Source: Fistularia commersonii
Taxonomy: Eukaryota > Chordata > Actinopteri > Syngnathiformes > Fistulariidae
Assembly (NCBI GenBank): GCA_037954325.1
Contig: JBBMNZ010000049.1
Span: 186,001 to 250,000, forward strand
Length of the DNA stretch: 64,000 nucleotides
Reading direction: 5' to 3'
The notes under the pieces are model-generated. The model saw only the letters and a program-made list of their open reading frames with translations. It was not told where the DNA came from and ran no database searches. The position numbers were made by a program, and so were the translations under genes. The first letter of the stretch is position 1, and each line of letters begins with the position of its first letter. Shown here one piece after another: positions 38,401 to 53,200 of this stretch.

Positions 38401-41400
38401 ATGTCACCAAGTTGAAGAGTTTTTGATTAGGAGTGGAAATAACTAATGAATTTCATCAAGCTGGTTTCTCCTGTTGAAATATGTTGTTTAGGACATGATT
38501 CTGCACAATATATGTCAAATTCTTGTGAGCCCATTATGGGTTCAAAGGATATAGCCATTCGTTTAAAACGTTTCTATGAGACCGAGTTGAAGCGTTTTTG
38601 ATTAGGAGTGCAAATATCTAATGAATTTCATCAAGCTGGTTCCTGCTGTTGAAAAATGTTGTTTAGGAAAAATTTCTGCACAATATATGTCAAATTCAGT
38701 ATAATCCAACGACAAGTTCAAAAGATATTGCCATTCGATCAAAAAGTGCTTATCTCACCGAGTTGAAGCGTTTTTTTATTCGGAGTGGAAATAACTAATG
38801 AATTTCATTGAGCTGGTTTCTGCTGTTGAAATATGTTGTTTAGGACATGATTCTGCAGAAAATATTTAAAATTCAGTGTAATCCAGCGACAAGATCAAAA
38901 GATATACCCATTCGTGCAAAAAGTGCTCATCTCACCGAGTTGAAGCAATTTTGATTAGGTGTGGAAATAACGAATGAATTTCATCAAGCTGGTTTCTGTT
39001 GTTGAAATATGTTCTTTAGGATATGATTCTGCACAATATATGTCAAAGTCAGTGTGATCCCAATTACAGGTTCGAAGGATATAGCCATTCGTTCAAAAGG
39101 ACTTATCTCACCGAGTTGAAGCGTTTTTGATTAGGAGTGGAAATAACTAATGAATTTCATTAAGCTGGTTTCTGCTTTTGAAATATGTTGTTAAGACATG
39201 ATTCTGTACAATATATGTCAAATTCAGTATAATCCCTTCACAAGTTCAAAAGATATAGCCATGCGTTCAAAAAGTGCTTATCTCACCGAGTTGAAGCGTT
39301 TTTGATTAGGAGTGGAAATAACTAATGAATTTCATCAAGCTGGTTTCTGCTGTTGAAATATGTTGTTTAGAACATGATTCTGCACAATATATGTCAAATT
39401 TAGTGTAATCCCTTCATAGGTTCAAAAGATATCGCCAGTCGTTCCAAAAGAACTTATCTCACCGAATTGAGGGGTTTTTGATTCGGAGTGGAAATAACCA
39501 ATGAATTTCATCAAGCTGGTTTCTGCTGTTGAAATATGTTGTTTAGGATATGATTCTGCACAATATATGTCAAATTTAGTGTAATCACATCACAGGATCA
39601 AAAGATATAGCCATTCGTTCAAAAACTGCTCATCTTATCGGGTTGAAGCGTTTTTGATTAGGAGTGGAAATAACTGATGGATTTCGTCAAGCTGGTTTCT
39701 GCTGTTGAAATATGTTGTTTAGGACATGATTCTGCAAAACACATGTCAAATTCAGTGTAATCTAGCGATAAGATCAAAAAATATTGCCATTCGATCAAAA
39801 AGTGCTTATCTTATCGGGTTGAAGCGTTTTTGATTCGGAGTGGAAATAACTAATGAATTTAATCAAGCTGGTTTCTGCTGTTGAAATAAGTTGTTTAGGA
39901 AAAGATTCTGGACAATATATGTCAAATTCAGTGAAATCCCATCCCAGGTTCAAAAAATATAGCCATTCGTTCAAAAATTGCTTATCTTACCAAGTTGAAG
40001 AGTTTTTTATTAGTATTGGAAATAACTAATGAATTTCATCAAGCTGGTTTCTGCTTTTGAAATTTGTTGTTTAGGACATGATTCTGGACAATACATGTCA
40101 AATTCAGTGTAATCCCTTCACAAGTTCACAAGATATAGCCATTTGTTCAAAAAGTACTTATCTCACCGAGTTGAAGCGTTTTTGATTAGGAGTTGAAATA
40201 ACTTTTGAATTTCATCAAGCTGGTTTCTGCTGTTGAAATATGTTGTTTAGGACATGATTCTGCACAATATATGTCAAATTCAGTGAAATCCCAATACAGG
40301 TTCAACGGATATAGCCATTCGTCAAAAAAGTACTTATGTCACCAAGTTGAAGCGTTTTTGATTACTATTGGAAATAACTAAAGAATTTCATCAAGCTGGT
40401 TTCTGCTCTTGAAATTTGTTGTTCAGGACATTCTTCTGGACAATATATGTCAAATTCTTGTGAGCCCATTACAGGTTCAAAGGATATAGCCATTCGTTCA
40501 AAACGTGCTTATGATACTGAGTTGAAGCGTTTTTGATTAGGAGTGCAAATGACTAATGAATTTCATCAAGCTGGTTCCTGCTGTTAAAAAAAATTTGTTT
40601 AGGACAAGATTCTGCACGAAATATGTCAAATTCAGTATAATCCAGCGACAAGTTCAAAAGATATTGCCATTCGATCAAAAAGTGCTTATCTCACCGAGTT
40701 GAAGCGTTTTTGATTCGGAGTAAAAATAATAAATTAATTTCATCAAGCTGGTTTCTGCTGTTGAAATATGTTGTCTAGGACATGATTGTGCAGAAAATAT
40801 ATAAAATTCAGTGTAATCCAGCGACAAGATAAAAAGATATAGCCTTTCGTGCAAATAATGCTTATATCACCGAGTTGAAGCGTTTTTGTTTAGGAGTGGA
40901 AATAACTAATGAATTTCATCAAGCTGGTTTCTGCTGTTGAAATATGTTTTTTTGGATATGATTCTGCACAATGAATGTCAAATTCAGTGTGATCCCATTA
41001 CAGGTTCAAAGGATATTGCCATTCGTTCAAAAAGTGCTTATGTCACCGAGTTGAAGCGTTTTTGATTAGGAGTGGAAATAACTTTTGAATTTCATCAAGC
41101 TGGTGTCTGCTGTTGAAATATGTTGTTTAGAACATGTTTCTGCACGATATATGTCAAATTCAGTGTAATCCCTTCATAGGTTCAAAAGATCTAGCCATTC
41201 ATCCAAAAAGTACTTATGTCACCAAGTTGAAGAGTTTTTGATTAGGAGTGGAAATAACTAATGAATTTCATCAAGCTGGTTTCTGCTGTTGAAATATGTT
41301 GTTAGGTCAAGATTCTGCACAATATATGTCATATTCAGAGATATCCCATCAAAAGTCCAAAAGATATAGCCATTCGTTCAAAAAGTGCTTAACTCACCGA

Positions 41401-42979
41401 GTTGAGACGTTTCTGATTAGGAGTGGAAATAACTAATGAATTTCATCAAGCTGGTTTCTGCTGTTGAAATATGTTGTTTAGGACATAATTCTTCACAAAA
41501 TATGTCAAATTCAGTATAATCCAGCGACAAGTTCAAAAGATATTGCCATTCGATCAAAAAGTGCTTATCTCATCGAGTTGAAGCGTTTTTGTTTAGGAGT
41601 AGAAATAACTAAAGAATTTCATCAAGCTGGTTTCTCCTGTTGAAATATGTTGTTTAGGACATGATTCTGGACAATACATGTCAAATTCAGTGTAATCCCT
41701 TCACAAGTTCACAAGATATAGCCATTCGTTCAAAAAGTACTTATCTCACCGAGTTGAATCGTTTTTGATTCGGAGTGGAAAAAACTAATGAATTTCATCA
41801 AGCTGGTTTCTGACTTTTAAATATGTTGTTTAGGACATAATTCTGCACAAAATATGTCCCATTCAGTGAAATCCAATCAAAAGTTCAAAAGATATAGCTA
41901 TTCGATCAAAAAGTGCTTATCTCACCGAGTTGAAGCGTTTTTGATTCGAGTTGGAAATAACTAATGAATTTCATCAAGCTGGTTTCTGCTGTTGAAATAT
42001 GTTGTTTATGACATGATTCTGCACAATATATGTCAAATTCAGTGTAATCCCTTCACAGGTTCAAAAGATATAGCCATTCGTTCAAAAAGTACTTATCTCA
42101 CCGTGTTGAAGCATTTGATTAGGAGTGGAAATAACTAATGAATTTCATCAATCTGGTTTCTGCTGTTGATATATGTTGTTTAGAACATGATTCTGCACAC
42201 TATATGTCAAATTCAGTGTAATCCCTTTATAGGTTCAAAAGATATAGCCATTCATTCAAAAAGTACTTATCTCACCAAGTTGAAGCGTTTTTTATTAGGA
42301 GTGGAAATAACTTTTGAATTTCACCACGCTGGTTTTTGCTGTTGAAATATGTTGTTCATTACATGATTCTGCACAATATATGTCAAATTCAGTGTAATCC
42401 CTTCATAGGTTAAAAAGATATCGCCATTCGTTCAAAAAGTACTTATCTCACCGAGTTGAAGCGTTTTTGATTAGGAGTGGAAAAAACTTTTGAATTTCAT
42501 CACGCTGGTTTCTGCTGTTGAAATATGTTGTTTAGGACATGATTTTGCACAACACATGTCAAATTCAGTGTAATCCAGCGACAAGATCAAAAGATATAGC
42601 CATTCGATCAAAAAGTACTTATCTCACCGAGTTGAAGCGTTTTTGGATTCGGAGTGGAAATAATCAATGAATTTCATCAAGCTGGTTTCTGCTGTTGAAA
42701 TATGTTTTTTAGGATATGATTCTGCACAATATATGTCAAATTCAGTGTAATCACATCACAGGTTCAAAAGATATAGCCATTCGTTCAAAAACTGCTTATC
42801 TAATCGGGTTGAAGCGTTTTTAATTAGGAGTGGAAATAACTAATGGATTTAATCAAGCTGGTTTCTGCTGTTGAAATATGTTGTTTAGGACATGATTCTG
42901 CACAACACATGTCAAATTCAGTGTAATCCAGCGACAAGATCAAAAGATATAGCCATTCGTTCAAAAAGTGCTTATCTCA
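26481..42979 (+). repeat. 109-monomer-offset macro-repeat, copy 2
   Basis: This is the near-identical partner of 7299-23796. The left junction lies in the shared string GAATTTCATCGAGC: upstream of it the sequence follows the H13 unit (GGAAAAAACTTTTG at about 26461), while downstream it follows the 7299 context (GTTGATATATG, then TTTTTTGGGATATG). The right junction is at about 42976-42979, inside CTTATCTCA. Both ends are in monomer register, as expected for unequal homologous exchange and not for end joining. Confidence 0.92.
41284..42975 (+). repeat. H13 unit, truncated copy
   Basis: This is the copy of the first H13 unit carried inside the second macro-repeat (offset 19183). It ends after about 1692 bp, when the sequence jumps back eight monomers within the unit: CTCATCGAG at 41569 recurs at 42976, an offset of 1407 bp. 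Confidence 0.9.
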
Positions 42980-44976
42980 TCGAGTTGAAGCGTTTTTGTT
43001 TAGGAGTAGAAATAACTAAAGAATTTCATCAAGCTGGTTTCTCCTGTTGAAATATGTTGTTTAGGACATGATTCTGGACAATACATGTCAAATTCAGTGT
43101 AATCCCTTCACAAGTTCACAAGATATAGCCATTCGTTCAAAAAGTACTTATCTCACCGAGTTGAATCGTTTTTGATTCGGAGTGGAAAAAACTAATGAAT
43201 TTCATCAAGCTGGTTTCTGACTTTTAAATATGTTGTTTAGGACATAATTCTGCACAAAATATGTCCCATTCAGTGAAATCCAATCAAAAGTTCAAAAGAT
43301 ATAGCTATTCGATCAAAAAGTGCTTATCTCACCGAGTTGAAGCGTTTTTGATTCGAGTTGGAAATAACTAATGAATTTCATCAAGCTGGTTTCTGCTGTT
43401 GAAATATGTTGTTTATGACATGATTCTGCACAATATATGTCAAATTCAGTGTAATCCCTTCACAGGTTCAAAAGATATAGCCATTCGTTCAAAAAGTACT
43501 TATCTCACCGTGTTGAAGCATTTGATTAGGAGTGGAAATAACTAATGAATTTCATCAATCTGGTTTCTGCTGTTGATATATGTTGTTTAGAACATGATTC
43601 TGCACACTATATGTCAAATTCAGTGTAATCCCTTTATAGGTTCAAAAGATATAGCCATTCATTCAAAAAGTACTTATCTCACCAAGTTGAAGCGTTTTTT
43701 ATTAGGAGTGGAAATAACTTTTGAATTTCACCACGCTGGTTTTTGCTGTTGAAATATGTTGTTCATTACATGATTCTGCACAATATATGTCAAATTCAGT
43801 GTAATCCCTTCATAGGTTAAAAAGATATCGCCATTCGTTCAAAAAGTACTTATCTCACCGAGTTGAAGCGTTTTTGATTAGGAGTGGAAAAAACTTTTGA
43901 ATTTCATCACGCTGGTTTCTGCTGTTGAAATATGTTGTTTAGGACATGATTTTGCACAACACATGTCAAATTCAGTGTAATCCAGCGACAAGATCAAAAG
44001 ATATAGCCATTCGATCAAAAAGTACTTATCTCACCGAGTTGAAGCGTTTTTGGATTCGGAGTGGAAATAATCAATGAATTTCATCAAGCTGGTTTCTGCT
44101 GTTGAAATATGTTTTTTAGGATATGATTCTGCACAATATATGTCAAATTCAGTGTAATCACATCACAGGTTCAAAAGATATAGCCATTCGTTCAAAAACT
44201 GCTTATCTAATCGGGTTGAAGCGTTTTTAATTAGGAGTGGAAATAACTAATGGATTTAATCAAGCTGGTTTCTGCTGTTGAAATATGTTGTTTAGGACAT
44301 GATTCTGCACAACACATGTCAAATTCAGTGTAATCCAGCGACAAGATCAAAAGATATAGCCATTCGTTCAAAAAGTGCTTATCTCACCGAGTTGAAGCAA
44401 TTTTGATTAGGAGTGGCAATAACTAATGAATTTCATCAAGTAGATTTCTACTGTTGAAATATGTTGTTTAGGACATGATTCTGCACAATATATGTCAAAT
44501 TCAGTGTAATCCCTTCACAAGTTCAAAAGATATAGCCATTTTTTTCAAAAAGTGCTTATCTCACAAAGTTGAAGCGTGTTTGATTAGGAGTGGAAATAAC
44601 TAATGAATTTCATCAAGCTGGTTTCTGCTGTTGAAATATGTTGTTTAGGATATGATTCTGCACAATATATGTCAAAGTCAGTGTGATCCCATTACAGGTT
44701 CATAGGATATAGCTATTCGTTCAAAAAGTACTTATCTCACCGAGTTGAAGCGTTTTTGATTAGGAGTGGAAAAAACTTTTGAATTTCATCAAGCTGGTTT
44801 CTGCTGTTGAAATATGTTTTTTAGGATATGATTCTGCACAATATATGTCAAATTTAGTGTAATCACATCACAGGTTCAAAGATATAGCCATTCGTTCAAA
44901 AACTGCTTATCTTATCAGGTTGAAGCGTTTTTGATTAGGGGTGGAAATAACTGATGGATTTCGTCAAGCTGGTTTC
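42976..44976 (+). repeat. H13 unit, 5' truncated copy
   Basis: It starts at the position equivalent to 22386 (about 285 bases into the unit) and runs to the end. It carries one extra T in the T-run near 44540, compared with 23951 onward. Its dyad is at 44440-44451. Confidence 0.9.
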
Positions 44977-47261
44977 TGCTGTTGAAATATGTTGTTAGGT
45001 CAAGATTCTGCACAATATATGTCATATTCAGAGATATCCCATCAAAAGTCCAAAAGATATAGCCATTCGTTCAAAAAGTGCTTAACTCACCGAGTTGAGA
45101 CGTTTCTGATTAGGAGTGGAAATAACTAATGAATTTCATCAAGCTGGTTTCTGCTGTTGAAATATGTTGTTTAGGACATAATTCTTCACAAAATATGTCA
45201 AATTCAGTATAATCCAGCGACAAGTTCAAAAGATATTGCCATTCGATCAAAAAGTGCTTATCTCATCGAGTTGAAGCGTTTTTGTTTAGGAGTAGAAATA
45301 ACTAAAGAATTTCATCAAGCTGGTTTCTCCTGTTGAAATATGTTGTTTAGGACATGATTCTGGACAATACATGTCAAATTCAGTGTAATCCCTTCACAAG
45401 TTCACAAGATATAGCCATTCGTTCAAAAAGTACTTATCTCACCGAGTTGAATCGTTTTTGATTCGGAGTGGAAAAAACTAATGAATTTCATCAAGCTGGT
45501 TTCTGACTTTTAAATATGTTGTTTAGGACATAATTCTGCACAAAATATGTCCCATTCAGTGAAATCCAATCAAAAGTTCAAAAGATATAGCTATTCGATC
45601 AAAAAGTGCTTATCTCACCGAGTTGAAGCGTTTTTGATTCGAGTTGGAAATAACTAATGAATTTCATCAAGCTGGTTTCTGCTGTTGAAATATGTTGTTT
45701 ATGACATGATTCTGCACAATATATGTCAAATTCAGTGTAATCCCTTCACAGGTTCAAAAGATATAGCCATTCGTTCAAAAAGTACTTATCTCACCGTGTT
45801 GAAGCATTTGATTAGGAGTGGAAATAACTAATGAATTTCATCAATCTGGTTTCTGCTGTTGATATATGTTGTTTAGAACATGATTCTGCACACTATATGT
45901 CAAATTCAGTGTAATCCCTTTATAGGTTCAAAAGATATAGCCATTCATTCAAAAAGTACTTATCTCACCAAGTTGAAGCGTTTTTTATTAGGAGTGGAAA
46001 TAACTTTTGAATTTCACCACGCTGGTTTTTGCTGTTGAAATATGTTGTTCATTACATGATTCTGCACAATATATGTCAAATTCAGTGTAATCCCTTCATA
46101 GGTTAAAAAGATATCGCCATTCGTTCAAAAAGTACTTATCTCACCGAGTTGAAGCGTTTTTGATTAGGAGTGGAAAAAACTTTTGAATTTCATCACGCTG
46201 GTTTCTGCTGTTGAAATATGTTGTTTAGGACATGATTTTGCACAACACATGTCAAATTCAGTGTAATCCAGCGACAAGATCAAAAGATATAGCCATTCGA
46301 TCAAAAAGTACTTATCTCACCGAGTTGAAGCGTTTTTGGATTCGGAGTGGAAATAATCAATGAATTTCATCAAGCTGGTTTCTGCTGTTGAAATATGTTT
46401 TTTAGGATATGATTCTGCACAATATATGTCAAATTCAGTGTAATCACATCACAGGTTCAAAAGATATAGCCATTCGTTCAAAAACTGCTTATCTAATCGG
46501 GTTGAAGCGTTTTTAATTAGGAGTGGAAATAACTAATGGATTTAATCAAGCTGGTTTCTGCTGTTGAAATATGTTGTTTAGGACATGATTCTGCACAACA
46601 CATGTCAAATTCAGTGTAATCCAGCGACAAGATCAAAAGATATAGCCATTCGTTCAAAAAGTGCTTATCTCACCGAGTTGAAGCAATTTTGATTAGGAGT
46701 GGCAATAACTAATGAATTTCATCAAGTAGATTTCTACTGTTGAAATATGTTGTTTAGGACATGATTCTGCACAATATATGTCAAATTCAGTGTAATCCCT
46801 TCACAAGTTCAAAAGATATAGCCATTTTTTCAAAAAGTGCTTATCTCACAAAGTTGAAGCGTGTTTGATTAGGAGTGGAAATAACTAATGAATTTCATCA
46901 AGCTGGTTTCTGCTGTTGAAATATGTTGTTTAGGATATGATTCTGCACAATATATGTCAAAGTCAGTGTGATCCCATTACAGGTTCATAGGATATAGCTA
47001 TTCGTTCAAAAAGTACTTATCTCACCGAGTTGAAGCGTTTTTGATTAGGAGTGGAAAAAACTTTTGAATTTCATCAAGCTGGTTTCTGCTGTTGAAATAT
47101 GTTTTTTAGGATATGATTCTGCACAATATATGTCAAATTTAGTGTAATCACATCACAGGTTCAAAGATATAGCCATTCGTTCAAAAACTGCTTATCTTAT
47201 CAGGTTGAAGCGTTTTTGATTAGGGGTGGAAATAACTGATGGATTTCGTCAAGCTGGTTTC
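44977..47261 (+). repeat. H13 unit, complete copy
   Basis: This is a complete 2285-bp unit directly behind the previous copy, with CATAATTCTT at 45177 and the dyad at 46726-46737. It is followed at 47262 by a different monomer (GACATGATTCTGCAAAACAC), where the 36-monomer unit begins. Confidence 0.92.
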
Positions 47262-50200
47262 TGCTGTTGAAATATGTTGTTTAGGACATGATTCTGCAAA
47301 ACACATGTCAAATTCAGTGTAATCCAGCGATAAGATCAAAAGATATAGCCATTCATCATAAAAGTGCTTATCTCACCGAGTTGAAGCGTTTTTGATTAGG
47401 AGTGGAAATAACTTTTGAATTTCATCAAGCTGGTTTCTGCTGTTGAAATATGTTGTTTAGGACATGATTCTGCACAATATATGTCAAATTCAGTGAAATC
47501 CCATTACAGGTTCAACTGATATAGCCATTCGTCAAAAAAGTACTTATGTCACCAAGTTGAAGAGTTTTTGATTAGTATTGGAAATAACCAATGAATTTGA
47601 TCTAGCTGGTTTCTGCTGTTGAAATATGTTGTTAGGTCAAGCTTCTGCACAATATATGTCATATTCAGAGATATCCCATCAAAAGTCCAAAAGATATAGC
47701 CATTCGTTCAAAAAGTGCTTAACTCACCGAGTTGAGACGTTTCTGATTAGGTGTGGAAATAACTAATGAATTTCATCAAGCTGGTTTCTGCTGTTGAAAT
47801 ATGTTGTTTAGGACAAGATTCTGCACAAAATATGTCAAATTCAGTATAATCCAGCGACAAGTTCAAAAGATATTGCCATTCGAATAAAAAAGTGCTTATC
47901 TCATCGAGTTGAAGCGTTTTTGTTTAGGAGTAGAAATAACTAAAGAATTTCATCGAGCTGGTTTCTGCTGTTGATATATGTTTTTTGGGATATGATTCTG
48001 CACAATATATGTCAAATTCAGTGTGATCCCATTAAAGGTTCAAAGGATATAGCCATTCTTTCAAAAAGGACTTATCTCACCGAGTTAAAGCGTTTTTGAT
48101 TAGGAGTGGAAATAACTAATGGATTTCATCAAGCTGGTTTCTGCTGTTGAAATATGTTGTATATGACATAATTCTGCACAATATATGTCAAATTAAGTGT
48201 AATCCCTTCACAAGTTCAACATATATAGCCATTCGTTATAAAAACGTACTTATCTCACCGAGTTGAAGCGTTTTTGATTAGGAGTGGAAATAACTTTTGA
48301 ATTTCATCACGCTGGTTTCTGCTGTTGAAATTTGTTGTTTAGGACATGATTCTGCAAAACACATGTCAAATTCAGTGTAATCCCATCACAGGTTCAAAGG
48401 ATATAGCCATTCGTCCAAAAAGTACTTATGTCACCAAGTTGAAGAGTTTTTGATTAGGAGTGGAAATAACTAATGAATTTCATCAAGCTGGTTTCTCCTG
48501 TTGAAATATGTTGTTTAGGACATGATTCTGCACAATATATGTCAAATTCTTGTGAGCCCATTATGGGTTCAAAGGATATAGCCATTCGTTTAAAACGTTT
48601 CTATGAGACCGAGTTGAAGCGTTTTTGATTAGGAGTGCAAATATCTAATGAATTTCATCAAGCTGGTTCCTGCTGTTGAAAAATGTTGTTTAGGAAAAAT
48701 TTCTGCACAATATATGTCAAATTCAGTATAATCCAACGACAAGTTCAAAAGATATTGCCATTCGATCAAAAAGTGCTTATCTCACCGAGTTGAAGCGTTT
48801 TTTTATTCGGAGTGGAAATAACTAATGAATTTCATTGAGCTGGTTTCTGCTGTTGAAATATGTTTTTTAGGACATGATTCTGCAGAAAATATTTAAAATT
48901 CAGTGTAATCCAGCGACAAGATCAAAAGATATACCCATTCGTGCAAAAAGTGCTCATCTCACCGAGTTGAAGCAATTTTGATTAGGTGTGGAAATAACGA
49001 ATGAATTTCATCAAGCTGGTTTCTGCTGTTGAAATATGTTCTTTAGGATATGATTCTGCACAATATATGTCAAAGTCAGTGTGATCCCAATTACAGGTTC
49101 GAAGGATATAGCCATTCGTTCAAAAGGACTTATCTCACCGAGTTGAAGCGTTTTTGATTAGGAGTGGAAATAACTAATGAATTTCATTAAGCTGGTTTCT
49201 GCTTTTGAAATATGTTGTTAAGACATGATTCTGTACAATATATGTCAAATTCAGTATAATCCCTTCACAAGTTCAAAAGATATAGCCATGCGTTCAAAAA
49301 GTGCTTATCTCACCGAGTTGAAGCGTTTTTGATTAGGAGTGGAAATAACTAATGAATTTCATCAAGCTGGTTTCTGCTGTTGAAATATGTTGTTTAGAAC
49401 ATGATTCTGCACAATATATGTCAAATTTAGTGTAATCCCTTCATAGGTTCAAAAGATATCGCCAGTCGTTCCAAAAGAACTTATCTCACCGAATTGAGGG
49501 GTTTTTGATTCGGAGTGGAAATAACCAATGAATTTCATCAAGCTGGTTTCTGCTGTTGAAATATGTTGTTTAGGATATGATTCTGCACAATATATGTCAA
49601 ATTTAGTGTAATCACATCACAGGATCAAAAGATATAGCCATTCGTTCAAAAACTGCTCATCTTATCGGGTTGAAGCGTTTTTGATTAGGAGTGGAAATAA
49701 CTGATGGATTTCGTCAAGCTGGTTTCTGCTGTTGAAATATGTTGTTTAGGACATGATTCTGCAAAACACATGTCAAATTCAGTGTAATCTAGCGATAAGA
49801 TCAAAAAATATTGCCATTCGATCAAAAAGTGCTTATCTTATCGGGTTGAAGCGTTTTTGATTCGGAGTGGAAATAACTAATGAATTTCATCAAGCTGGTT
49901 TCTGCTGTTGAAATAAGTTGTTTAGGAAAAGATTCTGGACAATATATGTCAAATTCAGTGAAATCCCATCCCAGGTTCAAAAAATATAGCCATTCGTTCA
50001 AAAATTGCTTATCTTACCAAGTTGAAGAGTTTTCTATTAGTATTGGAAATAACTATTGAATTTCATCAAGCTGGTTTCTGCTTTTGAAATTTGTTGTTTA
50101 GGACATGATTCTGGACAATACATGTCAAATTCAGTGTAATCCCTTCACAAGTTCACAAGATATAGCCATTTGTTCAAAAAGTACTTATCTCACCGAGTTG

Positions 50201-53200
50201 AAGCGTTTTTGATTAGGAGTTGAAATAACTTTTGAATTTCATCAAGCTGGTTTCTGCTGTTGAAATATGTTGTTTAGGACATGATTCTGCACAATATATG
50301 TCAAATTCAGTGAAATCCCAATACAGGTTCAACGGATATAGCCATTCGTCAAAAAAGTACTTATGTCACCAAGTTGAAGCGTTTTTGATTACTATTGGAA
50401 ATAACTAAAGAATTTCATCAAGCTGGTTTCTGCTCTTGAAATTTGTTGTTCAGGACATTCTTCTGGACAATATATGTCAAATTCTTGTGAGCCCATTACA
50501 GGTTCAAAGGATATAGCCATTCGTTCAAAACGTGCTTATGATACTGACTTGAAGCGTTTTTGATTAGGAGTGCAAATGACTAATGAATTTCATCAAGCTG
50601 GTTCCTGCTGTTAAAAAAAATTTGTTTAGGACAAGATTCTGCACGAAATATGTCAAATTCAGTATAATCCAGCGACAAGTTCAAAAGATATTGCCATTCG
50701 ATCAAAAAGTGCTTATCTCACCGAGTTGAAGCGTTTTTGATTCGGAGTAAAAATAATAAATTAATTTCATCAAGCTTGTTTCTGCTGTTGAAATATGTTG
50801 TCTAGGACATGATTGTGCAGAAAATATATAAAATTCAGTGTAATCCAGCGACAAGATAAAAAGATATAGCCTTTCGTGCAAATAATGCTTATATCACCGA
50901 GTTGAAGCGTTTTTGTTTAGGAGTGGAAATAACTAATGAATTTCATCAAGCTGGTTTCTGCTGTTGAAATATGTTTTTTTGGATATGATTCTGCACAATG
51001 AATGTCAAATTCAGTGTGATCCCATTACAGGTTCAAAGGATATTGCCATTCGTTCAAAAAGTGCTTATGTCACCGAGTTGAAGCGTTTTTGATTAGGAGT
51101 GGAAATAACTTTTGAATTTCATCAAGCTGGTGTCTGCTGTTGAAATATGTTGTTTAGAACATGTTTCTGCACGATATATGTCAAATTCAGTGTAATCCCT
51201 TCATAGGTTCAAAAGATCTAGCCATTCATCCAAAAAGTACTTATGTCACCAAGTTGAAGAGTTTTTGATTAGGAGTGGAAATAACTAATGAATTTCATCA
51301 AGCTGGTTTCTGCTGTTGAAATATGTTGTTAGGTCAAGATTCTGCACAATATATGTCATATTCAGAGATATCCCATCAAAAGTCCAAAAGATATAGCCAT
51401 TCGTTCAAAAAGTGCTTAACTCACCGAGTTGAGACGTTTCTGATTAGGAGTGGAAATAACTAATGAATTTCATCAAGCTGGTTTCTGCTGTTGAAATATG
51501 TTGTTTAGGACATAATTCTTCACAAAATATGTCAAATTCAGTATAATCCAGCGACAAGTTCAAAAGATATTGCCATTCGATCAAAAAGTGCTTATCTCAT
51601 CGAGTTGAAGCGTTTTTGTTTAGGAGTAGAAATAACTAAAGAATTTCATCAAGCTGGTTTCTCCTGTTGAAATATGTTGTTTAGGACATGATTCTGGACA
51701 ATACATGTCAAATTCAGTGTAATCCCTTCACAAGTTCACAAGATATAGCCATTCGTTCAAAAAGTACTTATCTCACCGAGTTGAATCGTTTTTGATTCGG
51801 AGTGGAAAAAACTAATGAATTTCATCAAGCTGGTTTCTGACTTTTAAATATGTTGTTTAGGACATAATTCTGCACAAAATATGTCCCATTCAGTGAAATC
51901 CAATCAAAAGTTCAAAAGATATAGCTATTCGATCAAAAAGTGCTTATCTCACCGAGTTGAAGCGTTTTTGATTCGAGTTGGAAATAACTAATGAATTTCA
52001 TCAAGCTGGTTTCTGCTGTTGAAATATGTTGTTTATGACATGATTCTGCACAATATATGTCAAATTCAGTGTAATCCCTTCACAGGTTCAAAAGATATAG
52101 CCATTCGTTCAAAAAGTACTTATCTCACCGTGTTGAAGCATTTGATTAGGAGTGGAAATAACTAATGAATTTCATCAATCTGGTTTCTGCTGTTGATATA
52201 TGTTGTTTAGAACATGATTCTGCACACTATATGTCAAATTCAGTGTAATCCCTTTATAGGTTCAAAAGATATAGCCATTCATTCAAAAAGTACTTATCTC
52301 ACCAAGTTGAAGCGTTTTTTATTAGGAGTGGAAATAACTTTTGAATTTCACCACGCTGGTTTTTGCTGTTGAAATATGTTGTTCATTACATGATTCTGCA
52401 CAATATATGTCAAATTCAGTGTAATCCCTTCATAGGTTAAAAAGATATCGCCATTCGTTCAAAAAGTACTTATCTCACCGAGTTGAAGCGTTTTTGATTA
52501 GGAGTGGAAAAAACTTTTGAATTTCATCACGCTGGTTTCTGCTGTTGAAATATGTTGTTTAGGACATGATTTTGCACAACACATGTCAAATTCAGTGTAA
52601 TCCAGCGACAAGATCAAAAGATATAGCCATTCGATCAAAAAGTACTTATCTCACCGAGTTGAAGCGTTTTTGGATTCGGAGTGGAAATAATCAATGAATT
52701 TCATCAAGCTGGTTTCTGCTGTTGAAATATGTTTTTTAGGATATGATTCTGCACAATATATGTCAAATTCAGTGTAATCACATCACAGGTTCAAAAGATA
52801 TAGCCATTCGTTCAAAAACTGCTTATCTAATCGGGTTGAAGCGTTTTTAATTAGGAGTGGAAATAACTAATGGATTTAATCAAGCTGGTTTCTGCTGTTG
52901 AAATATGTTGTTTAGGACATGATTCTGCACAACACATGTCAAATTCAGTGTAATCCAGCGACAAGATCAAAAGATATAGCCATTCGTTCAAAAAGTGCTT
53001 ATCTCACCGAGTTGAAGCAATTTTGATTAGGAGTGGCAATAACTAATGAATTTCATCAAGTAGATTTCTACTGTTGAAATATGTTGTTTAGGACATGATT
53101 CTGCACAATATATGTCAAATTCAGTGTAATCCCTTCACAAGTTCAAAAGATATAGCCATTTTTTCAAAAAGTGCTTATCTCACAAAGTTGAAGCGTGTTT

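Noticed and set aside
44531..44546. Lengthened T-run as a possible terminator or microsatellite
   Set aside because: It is one T longer than the same site in other H13 copies, so it is an ordinary slippage or sequencing difference.
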